This document shows positions 22,169-33,524 of a stretch of 64,000 nt of DNA, in pieces. The position numbers and the translations under genes were made by a program. Source of the DNA: Gautieria morchelliformis (lineage: Eukaryota > Basidiomycota > Agaricomycetes > Gomphales > Gomphaceae); contig WHVA01000130.1 of NCBI GenBank assembly GCA_015179125.1, positions 124,001-188,000 of the forward strand. The letters run 5' to 3'. Position 1 is the stretch's first letter; each line of letters opens with the position of its first letter. The notes beneath the pieces are model-generated. The model was given only the letters and a program-made list of their open reading frames with translations. It did no database searches and had not been told where the DNA came from.

Positions 22169-23827
22169 TCACGAATAAAAGGCGATCGGGTGGATATCAC
22201 CATCGGAGGGGGTGATCTGAGAGATGATGGCGGCGATGGCGTAGTCGGAGGCGTCCGTCTCGATGATGATCGGGTTATTCGGGTCGAAGTGGATGAGGAC
22301 TGGGGCCTGTGAGAACGCGGCTTTGAGTGCTCTGAAAGCCTCCTGTTGCTCCACGTCCCAGGTGAATGGAGTATCCTTCCTGGTCAGGCGAGTGAGAGGT
22401 AGGACGATGTCGGAGAACGAAATGATGAATCTCCTGTAGAAGTTTGCAAAGCCTAGGAATGATTGGACTTCGCGAACGTTTGTAGGTGCAGGCCACTTTG
22501 TGATGGCAGCTGTCTTTTCGATATCCATGGAGACCCCAGCAGGAGAGATGATGAATCCGAGAAACTCAACCCAGTTCGAATGGAAAAGGCACTTCTCGGG
22601 CTTTACGAAGAGGTTGTGTTTTCGAAGACGGGCGAGGACCATTCGGACATGCTCTAAGTGGTCTTCCCTGTTCTTGGAGAAGATAAGGATGTCGTCGAGG
22701 TAGACTACAACGAAGACATCAGCCATGTCTTGGAAGATGTCATTCATGAAGTGTTGGAACGTTGCCGGAGCATTCGTTAACACGAACGGCATGACGAGAT
22801 ATTCGAAGGACCCATATTGTGTTCGGAAGGCTGTCTTCCACTCTTGGCCAGAGGCGATCCGAACGTTATTGAACCCGCCACGAAGGTCGAACTTGGTATA
22901 GACGTTCGCACTTTTGAGTTGGTCAATAAGGCTCGGAATCAGTGGGATAGGGTACTTGTTCTTTCGTGTGATACGATTCAGCCCTCGATAGTCCACACAC
23001 ATTCGCAGTGTGCCATCCTTCTTTTTCGCGAAGACAACGGGGGCGCCACCAGGTGATTGGGAGGAGTGGATAAATCCCTTGCCAAGCATGTCTTCGAGAT
23101 ATTCGTGGAGGGCCTCTAATTCGCTGTTTGAGAGTGGGTATATGGGGCCATGAGGTGGTGTGCCATTGTTTTCGATTTCGATGGTGTGGTCGTAAGGTCG
23201 ATGTGGGGGCAGGTCTTTGGCTTTAGCACGCGAGAAGATATCGAAAAAGTCGTGGTACTCCTCTGGTACCACAGCCCTGAACATTTCTAACTCGTCCTTC
23301 GGTAGAGGGTTTTCATGGAGAAGTGTGGTCGGGGCTGGGGCGCTGCCAACAGCACGAAGCGAACTGGGCTCAGGGATGGAAGGGTGCATGTTTAACATGA
23401 AGGTCTCTTCTTTGCCAAGTTTCATGATTAACTCAAAGGCGGCTGCGCTGATTAGGGCTATATGCGGCGTTACCCTCCTCGTCGGAGGTGGATCGGGAGG
23501 TGAAGAATGGAATGGGAGGTGGTCATCGATCAGTAATTCTGTACATGGTGTACAGGAATGAAAATGACTCGGAGTAGGCTCTGTTTTTGGTCGAATAGGT
23601 TCGGTTTCTATTATGGGTTCTTCTGTGGCTGAAAATGGACGAATGAGATGGTTAGGGAGTGATATAGAGGACTCAGAGGAGTGATTCTCGATTGATTGAC
23701 TTGGTTGAGAGAAGTAAGGGTTCGCCATCCACGTCGAACGTCTGTTTGTAACCAGAAAGATTCGGAATAGGAGCGGGCAAAGAAGCGACGTCTGGTGGAA
23801 GCACCGGGACGTAGGGGAGTGGTCCAA
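22169..23827 (-). CDS. Gypsy reverse transcriptase plus start of RNase H
   Basis: 552 residues. The connecting region is followed by RT motifs RMCVDYRGLNRITRKNKYP (~275), KFDLRGGFNNVRI (~312) and the catalytic YLDD at 376-379. The usual MPFGLTNAP reads MPFVLTNAP, a likely damaging Gly-to-Val change. RNase H begins at IIETDASDYA (~521) and the ORF ends at HPIAFYS followed by TGA at 22166-22168. Related elements continue without a stop, so this TGA looks like a CGA-derived nonsense codon. Confidence 0.9.
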   Translation of the reverse strand: MDHSPTSRCFHQTSLLCPLLFRIFLVTNRRSTWMANPYFSQPSQSIENHSSESSISLPNHLIRPFSATEEPIIETEPIRPKTEPTPSHFHSCTPCTELLIDDHLPFHSSPPDPPPTRRVTPHIALISAAAFELIMKLGKEETFMLNMHPSIPEPSSLRAVGSAPAPTTLLHENPLPKDELEMFRAVVPEEYHDFFDIFSRAKAKDLPPHRPYDHTIEIENNGTPPHGPIYPLSNSELEALHEYLEDMLGKGFIHSSQSPGGAPVVFAKKKDGTLRMCVDYRGLNRITRKNKYPIPLIPSLIDQLKSANVYTKFDLRGGFNNVRIASGQEWKTAFRTQYGSFEYLVMPFVLTNAPATFQHFMNDIFQDMADVFVVVYLDDILIFSKNREDHLEHVRMVLARLRKHNLFVKPEKCLFHSNWVEFLGFIISPAGVSMDIEKTAAITKWPAPTNVREVQSFLGFANFYRRFIISFSDIVLPLTRLTRKDTPFTWDVEQQEAFRALKAAFSQAPVLIHFDPNNPIIIETDASDYAIAAIISQITPSDGDIHPIAFYS

Positions 23828-24644
23828 TCACCGTGTTCGGGACATAACCCAAGGATGGTGGGGATGGGTGCGAACCAGGAACTGGCGGTGGCGATGTCAT
23901 CGACGCAGTGTGGAGTTCGGGGATACTGTCGAAGATAGCCGGCGGGGAAATCATCGTACAGGCCATAGCGACCATCATACGTGGGAGCATGAAACCGGTG
24001 CCCGAAGGAAAGGTAATTGAGAGGGAGCCCCAATCGATCGTTGGTTTCGTAGAGCGAAGCCACGGAAGCCCAAGAACGATTGCGGCTGAAGGGTGTAACT
24101 TTGTGACGAGTAGTGAAACGTCCTGTGAAGAAGAGTCGCTGAAAGTGAGACTAGTGTCGAGATATTCGTGAATGAAACCAGCAGTGGCTGGTTTCCCGTC
24201 GAAAAGGGAGAGAGCGATCGGCGAACGGAGTGATGTATATACGAAACCAGGACGAGAGGAAAAGGAGCTATCAATGAAATTGGAAGTGGCACCAGAGTCA
24301 ATAAGAGTAGGGATCGAGTTAGAGAGACCGGGAAGGTGTACATGGATGATGAAGGATGAATCGGAATGGGAGCTAATAGAGGCGAACAAACACGCTGGTG
24401 GTACAGAGTCAATCGGGCTGGTATTCGGAGGCGTAGGATGTTTATCGGCAAGAATTGAGGAGAATGAGTCTAGTAGGAGGGATGATCCAGGTCCGCCAAG
24501 TAGGGCAGAAAGCTGTGCGAAGGATTGGTATGGGGAAGAGCGGCCCATGGAGGGGTAAGGCTGTCCCGCGAATAAATGAGGCTCAGGCCCTCCAGGCGAG
24601 GCGAGAATCTGTAGAGAGGAGTGTTGGAAGAGAGGTTGTCCCAC
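23673..24644 (-). CDS. Gypsy aspartic protease ORF (no gag domain)
   Basis: 324 codons. A Pro/Ser-rich lead is followed by the retropepsin active site LIDSGATSNFID at residues ~114-125 and the second half AAIVLGLPWL near 190. No capsid-like helices, no CCHC knuckle. The ORF start is uncertain: the open frame extends toward the 5' LTR but meets a stop near 24690. It overlaps the RT ORF in another frame at 23673-23827, so Pol needs a frameshift or the overlap reflects an indel. Confidence 0.8.
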   Translation of the reverse strand: MGQPLFQHSSLQILASPGGPEPHLFAGQPYPSMGRSSPYQSFAQLSALLGGPGSSLLLDSFSSILADKHPTPPNTSPIDSVPPACLFASISSHSDSSFIIHVHLPGLSNSIPTLIDSGATSNFIDSSFSSRPGFVYTSLRSPIALSLFDGKPATAGFIHEYLDTSLTFSDSSSQDVSLLVTKLHPSAAIVLGLPWLRSTKPTIDWGSLSITFPSGTGFMLPRMMVAMACTMISPPAIFDSIPELHTASMTSPPPVPGSHPSPPSLGYVPNTVIGPLPYVPVLPPDVASLPAPIPNLSGYKQTFDVDGEPLLLSTKSINRESLL

Positions 24645-24813
24645 GAAGGGGAATAAGGAAGGCCTGCCAAGTGGGGCAGGAGTCTAGGGAACGTTCGGTG
24701 TGGGGGGAGGCGGCCTTTGAAATGGCGAGGCTGTCCCGCGAATAGGTGTGGCGTAAGAAAATGGTGAATGGATAGAATGAATGCTTTGACTGTAGCTGTT
24801 AGTTCAATTATAC

Positions 24814-25844
24814 TGTCAAGATTGGTTTTTAGGCGTTAATATTGTGTATTAGTGAACACAACGAATGCCCGAATAACTTGTGCGAATAAGTATGCCTTTC
24901 AGCGAATAAGTGAACCGATGAATGTTCACGAAACAAGGGGGTCACCCGAACGGGGCTCGCCCTATCTACAGTCGTAGCGAAATAGCTCGCAGCACTTGAC
25001 GACGTAACGTGCAAGATATCGCGGAAGGGCTGTCTAAGTTTTGATGGTCCCTTCGCTGGCGAAGGTGCTCCTTCGGAGCCCTTCGCCAACAGCACAGAAA
25101 GTAGTTTGAAGGTTAAGGTAACGAAGACGAAATATGAGAACTCACCAGTGATGCCTAAGTCCTTGGCTGGTTGAAGATAGAAATCTCCAAGGGGAGGCTC
25201 AAGACGACGATCACAGCGAGGTCAAGTTTGCACAAGATGGACGACATATGATAATTGAACTGGGGAATATACATGCGAATGTAAACTACTTATATCGGAT
25301 GCTTGTACGGTATCAGCAAATAGGAAAGAGGCCGTCACGAGTCAGGGTTGGATAGGGGTGCGCAGTCATGATACTAAGGAGATGGAATAAACATACAATA
25401 GAGTGAGGGAGGGGTGCGAACATGAAACGACGGAGAGTAAAGGTGGCGAAGGCACTTATGGACAAAACCATGTCTTGGGACCCGCATACATGCTACCCTG
25501 CACGGACTCTTCGTTTACTGGGTTGATCCCGCACGACCTATGGAAGGAACGCCCTGCGAATGCACTTTTGCCATACGAACACCCAATGGGGTTGGATTAA
25601 GAAGATGATGGGGCTAATGATGAACCATCATGCCGGGTGAATGGTATCGATCATATTTGATGGCGTGCCTGCTGGCGAAATGCGCGAGCAGTGAATAGCG
25701 GTTCGGAGAATGGGGCAAACAGCGGGTAGAGTGGACGTAGAGGGGAAGTGATCGGTAGGTGCGGCGAACTCTGGCGAAGATGCTAGGGAGTGATGAGGGG
25801 GAACATGGAGGTAGCGTGGTAGGAGAAATAAACCGGTCATGACA
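24814..25844 (-). repeat. 5' LTR of the Gypsy element
   Basis: 1,031 bp. The region just inside it (minus strand, from 24813 downward) should hold the primer-binding site, but I could not match it to a tRNA 3' end by eye. Confidence 0.92.
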
Positions 25845-25849
25845 GATAG

Positions 25850-27330
25850 TTTAGTGATGCTCAAGGTGTGCACATGTCCCAACGCGGCGTCAAGCGTGGT
25901 GCCTGCACGGAGCTCTGCGTCTGTAAATAACCCATGTACCTACATGTACATTAGTTATTATATAATCCCAGTGGGCCCCTTAGGGACCCACTGTATAGTT
26001 TATGCGTGGGAACCGGCTAGCGGTCCCCATCGCATCTTACCCTTACACTGTCACTACGTAGCATCAGAATACCACACATTGGTCAAGTTCTGTCGTGCTC
26101 TTGTGACCTGAGGCTTAAGATAGATATCTTTACAGCATCCTATGCGGTGGTGGCTGTCGCAGCGGGACTGAGCCCAGGGTCTGTAAATGTGCATTACAGT
26201 AGTTGCAGAACAGAGCTTGAGATCAGCATCGACAGTGCTCCCTGGATCACGATGCAGAACTCACCTTGTGTTATGCTCCTGCGTGTTAGAGGACAAGGGA
26301 TGAAAATAAAAGACGTACTGTGAAAGTGGCGGAGGTCAACAGGCTTCTAAAGAATGTTCAACAATACATATGTAGCACAAACTAGTTGCCCCTATGACTT
26401 TCACCGAAAGCCGTTGGCTACTGTTATCCAACCTACAACTTCGCTGACACAATGTGCGTTGTAGGCGATGAATGACTATGCACCAAGAAAAAGATACATT
26501 GTTCAATGCGAGAAGGGGCCAGGTTGAAGCCGTGAACCTAAACAAGATAGAACCACAATTAAACCGTGAATTCGGCAGAAGTGTGAACTGTATTGTACCA
26601 TGGGAAGGCTCCCCTGTGTTGCTCCTGTACTACATGAATATAACCTATATCAAGTATTCGTCTATGCAGTAAACCACTGGCGAACTGTCTCATTGCATAT
26701 ACTGTATGAATCGCGGGAAAGGGTCCAGTGTCCAGAACGGTATACAGTAAGTAAGGACTTCATTCATGACATAGTGCAGAACAACCAAAAACAGGAAAAG
26801 ATAAGATAGACTCCTGGAACGGTCCCCAACGTTGACAAATGTGCTTACAATTTCACCAATGTTTACCAGATGAAGGAATCTGCGCATTACGAAATACACC
26901 ACTATTACTTAGTACGGTAAAAAAAACTCCCATACATAACATCAAATACAAAGAACCACGATGTCGGATCTATATCTCCCGGGTTAGAAGCCCTTGTCTC
27001 CTTGACAAGGGAAAAACTGAGATAAAATCAAAAATGCAAAAGCTGACAGTCAAGAGAGCAGAGTGAGAGGAAAAAGAGGGTTCGTTCTTTGTCAGACTTC
27101 AAGGTATATGTATGTAATATAAAACCACCCCTATCCTTTGGAGAGAATCGGACAAAGGTGTGGCCCTTAAGATGAGTCAATAGGATGCATCTACCAATAA
27201 AATTAGTTCAAAGTCAATCCCCATCAGTGCAAGCATGGTTAGTTGCATATGACCAGCCCTCCCTCTCCTTCGGAGAGAGTCAGGGATTAAAGTACCAACT
27301 TGTACTGATATTTAGACCCTAAAAAATAAT
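25850..27330. other. Unassigned
   Basis: Only short ORFs. Two stem motifs of the form CTCTCCTTyGGAGAGAG occur near 27134 and 27268; the same motif is found near 62723, so it may belong to one dispersed repeat family. Confidence 0.4.
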
Positions 27331-27334
27331 TTCA

Positions 27335-27470
27335 CAGACCTTGCTGGCAAATTATTCCAGCAGTACATTGTAGACTCTTGGGCTGCTGCAGAGAAAAGCA
27401 GGTTGAGGTAGATCAGGACATATCAACACACTCCCTGCCGCAGTAGGGCTGCACACCAAGTCTTACAAGC
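27335..27470 (+). pseudogene. Helitron-like (Helitron_like_N) fragment
   Basis: A ~40-residue stretch, LAGKLFQQYIVDSWAAAEKS followed by RLR-stop-IRTYQ, resembles the conserved start of Helitron/Pif1-type helicase proteins (LFQQYIVDxWAxxExxRLxxxRxxQ). The Trp expected before IR is a TAG. Too short to be certain. Confidence 0.45.
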
Positions 27471-27479
27471 CAAGGCTAA

Positions 27480-29640
27480 GTCCTGAACCCCACACTTCTG
27501 GACTTGGGCATACTTCAAGAAGGAATTTATGGACCAGTTTTGCCCAAGGAATGAGCAGCTCGCAGCCCTCACTAAACTCAGACGGATCAGCTGACATCAG
27601 ACCAAAGACCCAATTGATGAATACATCAACTGGTTCCAAGAGCTGATTGACCTGGCAGAATATAACGATGACAAGACGAAGGTCATCAAGTTCTGACAAG
27701 GGTTAGACCCAAGCTTATAGAACAAGGTCTCCCTTCTTGGAGATGGTGCTCCAGATTTTGACAATCCCAAGGGATGGTATGAGGCTGCTTGGAAGGTGTC
27801 CCAAAACCGAGAGGTGAATGAAGCCTTCTGGCATGACCTGTTTATTTCCTGTACCCAATAACTCCATTCTCCCTTTCATCACTCCACTTCTATGTTTGCT
27901 CTGATTGCTCTTCGCCGAATTTGCCGAATGAGTATTCGCTACTCGCGTCATTCACCAGTAAGCCACACCGTCAAACACGATCGACATCCGGCTTGATGGC
28001 TCATTGCTGGTCCCACCACCTTCTCGACTCAACCCCCTTTGGGTGCTCCTATGGCTGGAATACACTCGCAGGAGGTCCTACCCATAGATAGTGTGGGGTC
28101 AACCTGTTGTGGCCTGTTTACTTCCCTTACCCAGCTATCCTTACTTTCCCCTCGACCACTCCTCCTCTATGTCCGGTCTATTTGCTCTTCGCCCCATTCG
28201 CCAGCAGGCACGCCATCAAACATGATCGATGTCCTTTACCCAGCCTGATGGTTCATCACTGGTCCCATCATCTTCTCGACTCAACCCCCTTTGGGTGTTC
28301 CTATGGTCGGAATGCATTCCCGGAGTGTCCTACCCGTACATCGTGTGGGATCAACGCAGCAGATGAAGAGTCCATGCAGGGTAACGTGTATGCAGGTCTC
28401 AAGGCGTGTTTTCATACATAGGTACCTTCACCCTCTTTCCTCCCCATCGTTTCACATTCGCACTCCTCCTTATTTCTATTGTATATGTGTTTCATCTATT
28501 CTGTATCCTGACTGCACACCCCTATCCAACCCTGACTCATGACGACCTCCTCCCTACTCGCTGATATCATATGAGTATTCGATATAAGTAGTTTACATTC
28601 ACATGTATATTCTCCAGTTCAATTATCATACGTCTATCTTGTGCAAAACTTGACCTCACTGTGACCATTGTCTTGAGCCCTCTCCTGTAGATTCCTATCT
28701 TCAACCAGAGGAGGACTTAAGCACCACTGGTGAGTTTTCGTACTTCACCTTCGTTACCTTACCCTTCGAACTATTATCTCCGCTGTGGGGCTCCGAAGGA
28801 GTGCCTTCGCTGGCGAAAGGATTGTTGCTACTTGAACATTCCGTAACACCTTGTATGTTACATTGTCAAGTGTTACGGGCTATTTCGCTACGACTGTAGA
28901 TAGGGCGAGCCCTGTTCGGGCAGTCCTCTTATCTTCTGAACATTTATTGGTTCACCTTATTCACCGAACGGCACACTTATTCACACAAGTTATTCGGGCA
29001 TTCACTGTGTTCACTAATACACGATATTAACACCTAAAAACCAATCTTGACACCTTCCTCAAGATGAGCTGAGGAACTGGCAGACCCACCCACATCACCA
29101 ACACATTCCCAAGGGTGGCAGTCACTGCAGCATCCACTGCCGAGACCCTCTCCTGGGCCCAAAATAAGTGTTGGCCCCAGCACCTCTGAAGGATGGCCCA
29201 CCCCAATGGACATAGACTGCACACACTGGAGCCTGCCACCCCCCAGTGACTTGCCGATGGTGCCACAAACCAGGTCACTATACCCAGGAATGTCTGCAGG
29301 CATTCAACATTTGCACCATGACACTCGAAGAGAAGCTGAAGATGAGCCCCAAGCTTCTAGCACTGGTCAATGTAAGCCAGCCAAGTTCTGAGGCAGAAGG
29401 GCTGTCTGTGTCCCAGGAAGTGGCTGATGAAGAAGGGGATCTGACGGCAGATTTTGTGAGCCACAGCAGGTGAAAAGTGCCATTGCCTGTATATAACCGG
29501 TTTTCTTGCCTTGAAGTTGAGAATGAAAAACCTCGAATCACCTCATCTTGACTAGAAATCTGGTTGAAGCCACACAAAAACTTGCTCTCTAAGTCCCCAA
29601 GTGTGGGTGCCCTGGCCTTCACCCTGAGCCTTCAATGCAG
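27480..29640 (+). pseudogene. Ty3/Gypsy gag relic, split by a solo LTR
   Basis: 27480-27828 reads HFWTWAYFKKEFMDQFCPRN, DPIDEYINWFQELIDLAEYN and GWYEAAWKVSQNREVNEAF with several stops. After the LTR the frame resumes at 29053 (LPQDELRNW) and reaches a zinc knuckle, CRWCHKPGHYTQEC (~29245-29290), then MTLEEKLKM and NRFSCLEVEN. This is the standard Gypsy Gag order: capsid-like domain, then CCHC, then protease lead-in. It is a different family from the element at 18.2 kb, which lacks gag. It fades out near 29640. Confidence 0.85.
27829..29052 (+). repeat. Solo LTR family 1, copy B, CCTTC target-site duplication
   Basis: 1,224 bp in inverted orientation relative to the full element, flanked by CCTTC at 27824-27828 and 29053-29057. 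It is longer than the ~1.03 kb standard because a stretch around the GGTTCATCACTGGTCCCA motif is duplicated (roughly 27960-28110 against 28200-28350). Confidence 0.9.
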
Positions 29641-30229
29641 AATGTAGAAAGCCTTGCTGGCGGGGTTGTGTATGTATGATGGGATCATGAGGTTCATAAA
29701 GAGACATAGAGGGAATAGAGAGGGGAATCCATGACGGTTGTATGCACTAACACTGTGTGCAGTGACAACTACAGCTAACACCTGACTGTCAACAACATCC
29801 AGTCAAAATACCAGGAACTGTGGCGTCAGCAAGCCAGCAACAATAGCGCGAAAGTGGAGTTTAACTGCCTGGGGTTTCCTACGTACATTACTAGCTATTT
29901 AGCTGGTAGGATGTCATGATACTAAGCTAGGAATGGGACGTTGGTCACGGTGTGAGCAAGTGCTGTGTGTGCATAACATATGCACCGGTACTAGATTGGT
30001 CAGGGGCAACGAGGCCTGTTCCATGCCTCACCTCGAATCTTGGTGTCGGACACACCTGGGACTCAAATCAGGGTCAAAGGGAACGAGTATATGCTCGGGT
30101 GTATGTCCCAGAATGCGCCGGAATTGTGTGTGGAGGTTAGTGTGATGTCGGAAATGAGTATTGTTCTAGCTTGTTAGTAAAGCTTTGCAGGCTAGAAACT
30201 CGATTATCCTATTCATAACATGTTATATA
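29641..30229. other. Unassigned
   Basis: Mixed sequence between the gag relic and the Copia relic. 29912-30221 begins TGTCAT and ends ATAACA, like a short LTR, but has no matching flanks. Confidence 0.35.
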
Positions 30230-33200
30230 CGTCCCAAAACTGAACGCCAACCTCTTATCAGTAGGACGCATGACCTCAGCCGTCGTCGACGTAGTGTTCA
30301 GCAAAATGGACATGTCACTCCTGATGGGTGAAGAAGTCATTGCCAAGGGAACAAAAGTAAACAATGTCTTTGCCTACATGGCCCAACCATCAACGAGAAT
30401 GGACCTGGAGACTGCAGTCTCCTCAAATGAACCCACTGAACTAACCCTGTGGCACCACAGATTAGCACACACCGCCATATCAACGATGGAAAAAATGCAG
30501 AAAAAGCATACCGGCATAGGACTCCCCGAGCTCGACATGGAACAGAAGCTGAACCCATGTGCCAACTGTCCCTTTGGCAAACAGACACGCTCTCCATTCA
30601 AGAACACCAAAGAGCTCCCAAAGAGCACGGGGGACATAATATCATCCAACATATGCGGCCCATTTGAGACATCAATTGGAGGATATAAATACTTCATTAC
30701 CTGGATCAATCACACAACAAGATACGCCAGTGTCAAGTTCCTGAAGAAAAAAGAGTGCAATACGGTCACCGAATCCTTCAGAGGGTATATAGCATGGCTG
30801 AGGAAACAGAGAGGAGAAGACGTGAAGAGGGTGCGGGCGGACAACGGGGGAGAGTACACAGGGAAGGAATTCACGAGCCTGTGCCATGAGCTTGGCATCG
30901 TTCACAGGACAACAACCCCACACACACCTGAACACAATGGTATAGCCAAAAGATACAACAGAACCCTTCAGGAGGGCGCACTCACATTACAGCATGACGC
31001 AAAGCTGTCAAGCCGATTCTGGGTATCAGGAATACACATAGTGAACTTCTGGAAAAATCGTTTACTCCATCACAGACTTGGCACCTCACCATATGAAGCA
31101 CTCTGGGGATCCAAGTCAAGACTCGATTGGCTACACATGTACAGGTCCAGATGCTGGGCATTAACGCCCAAAACCACTAGAAGGAAGGGAGAATTCAGAT
31201 CAGTGGAGGGGGTATTCGTCGGATACTTCGAGGACTCGAAGGTGTATAATGCGGGTTCCACGCACCCAAACGCTGATTAAATCCAGGGACGTGATCTTCG
31301 ACGAGTTAAAACATGTGGAAAGGACAACATGCCATCTCTATGGGTAACCGATGGAAAGACACCCACCTGCATCCACCGTCCCAAAACAAAAGATGAGAAC
31401 GAACGAGAGGATGACGACGAGATGCCGTTGCTGATCCAAAACAACACGTGGGGCTTCGAAGAAGAGGGGGAGGAAGTGGAGACTGTGCTAGAGGGGAGGT
31501 GGCAGTCACACACGGAGAGCTTTGACACAGAAGCTGAACCTGGAGATGAAGAAAAAGAACATAACAAGGAGGTAAAAGTCAGCAAAGAGATAGCAGAAGA
31601 GGAGAGTACGGCACCAAAGGAGTTTTCCAAAGGGCCTTGGATGGATGTGTCGAACACCGAGTACAGAAGGGGCAAGAGGCACACAGCACTACTCACCGAG
31701 ATAGCAACCATGGCATACGGAAGAAGGGAACTGGAGGAAACTGAGAGCGGATTTGTGGTATTAGCAGAGGATGAGCCAGGGAGCTATAAAGAAGCAATGA
31801 AGTCAGAAAATGCGGAGAGGTGGAGAAGGGCTTGTGAGGACGAATACCACACACTGATGGGATACGACACATGGGAGCTGGTGGAGAAACCATTAGACGC
31901 AAACATAGTAGGGAGCAGGTGGACATTCAGGGTAAAGAGGGATAACGCGGGGGAAGTTGATAAGTTCAAATCACGGCTTGTTGCACAGGGCTACTCACAA
32001 GTCCCAGGAGTTGACTACCAGGAAACCTATTTCCCTACCATCAGATTGACCTCCATCCGACTCATCCTCGCCCTCGCATTCAAATACAACCTCCAGCTAC
32101 AGCAGGTCAACGTCAAAGGGGCCTATCTAAATGGGAAACTGTAAGACACGGTGTATATGCGGCAGCCGGAGGGTTTCATGAGTCCAGGAGAGGAGAATAT
32201 GGTCTGCAGATTGAAGAAAGGGATATAGGGGCTAAAGCAGTCGGGGAGAGTTTGGCATGGGACTTTGAAGAGGGAAATGGAGAGAATGGGGTTTAGGGCA
32301 GGAGAAGCGGATAAAACCATGTTCTTCAGATTTGGAGAGGGAGGTAGCCTCGAGGTAGCGGGATGGTATGTCGATGACGGGCTTCTAACATTGACCTCAC
32401 CAGCAGCGATGGAAAAAATGGTGACAGACATCAAAGGCAGCTTTGACATACAGGATCTCGGGGACCCAACACGACTCCTCGGCATCCAGATCATCAGAGA
32501 CCGCAATCTCGGAACAATTCACATATCACAGCCAGTGTTCATAAACACCATTGCAAAGTGATTGATGTTACACCAGGATGCACAGTAAACTCACCCATGG
32601 ATCACACCACCGAGCTATGAGCCTCCACCAATCCATCCGACGTTATTGACTTCACGTACATGTCGATCACTGGGAGCCTGAACTATTGCGCCGTCGCCAC
32701 ACAACCAGACATCTCATACGCAGTCAACAAATGCGCACAGTACTCCTCGAAGCCCAATGTCACTCACTGGGAAGCTGCCAAAAGGATCCTGAGGTACCTG
32801 CTGAACATGAAGGAATACAGGATCATGTATATGAGGGAAGGTGACAGACCCATGGGCTTCGTGCACAACCTCGCAGGCTACACGGACGCTGACTTTGCCG
32901 GCGACCTAGATAATCGAAAATCCACAACTGGTTGGGTCTTCACATTCAACAGGGTGCCCATCTGCTGGGCATCCAAGAAGCAAAGCCTTGTGAGTAGGTC
33001 AATGATGGAATCGGAGCTGGTGACAGGATCGTTCGCGTCAGTGGAAGGCATATGGCTCATAAGGCTCGGGAGGGACTTCAGACACAACTTCACCCCCATC
33101 CCCATATTCACCCACAACCAGTCCTCAATCGCATTTTCCAACGACAACATGGGCAGCAGCAGAACGAAACACATCGATGTTCACTACCACTACACCAAAG

Positions 33201-33290
33201 AATAGATATCTGCGGGAAACATTAGACTTTGTTATATCAAAACCCTCGAGAACCCTGCCAATGTTCTAACAAGGCCGTTATCACCACCCA
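30230..33290 (+). pseudogene. Ty1/Copia pol relic (integrase, RT, RNase H)
   Basis: The order GAG-pre-integrase, integrase, RT, RNase H identifies Copia. Motifs: YVPKLNANLLSVGR, LWHHRLAHTAIS, ADNGGEYTGKEF, TTPHTPEHNGIAKR, then SRWTFRVKRDNAGEV, SRLVAQGYSQVPGVDYQETY, QVNVKGAYLNGKL, WYVDDG and RNase H YTDADFAGDLDNRKSTTGW. The first integrase Asp is Asn (SSNICGPF). Stops interrupt NGKL-stop-DTVYMRQPEGF and KKGI-stop-GLKQSGR, with frame changes near 31280 and 32560. The protein 5' to the integrase and both LTRs are missing. Confidence 0.92.
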
Positions 33291-33524
33291 AACACCTCCA
33301 TGTCATGACCTGTCTATTTCTCTTACCCCACTGCCTCTATGTTCCCCCTCATCACTCCATAGCATCTTCGCCAGAGTTCGCCACACCCTCCGACCACTCC
33401 TCCTCTACGTCCACTCTACCCGCTGTTTGCCCCATTCTCCAAACCGCTATTCGCTGCTCGCACATTTCGCCAGCAGGCACGCCATCAAATACGATCGATA
33501 CCATTTACCCGGCATGATGGTTCA

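Larger units (their letters stand above)
18221..25844 (-). mobile_element. Full-length Ty3/Gypsy chromovirus with two LTRs and GATAG target-site duplication
   Basis: The element is 7,624 bp, bounded by GATAG at 18216-18220 and again at 25845-25849. Coding is on the minus strand, so the 5' LTR is at 24814-25844 and the 3' LTR at 18221-19248. The LTRs end TGTCA...TGACA. A polypurine tract (minus-strand AGGAGGGGGGT, 19251-19261) sits next to the 3' LTR. The order is protease, RT, RNase H, integrase, chromodomain. It is damaged: one in-frame TGA between RT and RNase H (22166-22168), a frame change between protease and RT, and no capsid or zinc-knuckle region. About 170 bp lie between the 5' LTR and the protease ORF, too little for a usual gag. 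Confidence 0.93.

Noticed and set aside
21974..23561. Plus-strand ORFs across the Gypsy pol region
   Set aside because: Shadows of the minus-strand RT and integrase, which carry all catalytic motifs.
29990..30060. tRNA-like look near CACCTCGAATCTTGG
   Set aside because: No cloverleaf could be folded and no A box is correctly spaced.
29912..30221. Possible short Copia LTR (TGTCAT...ATAACA)
   Set aside because: No second copy downstream and no matching 5-bp flanks.
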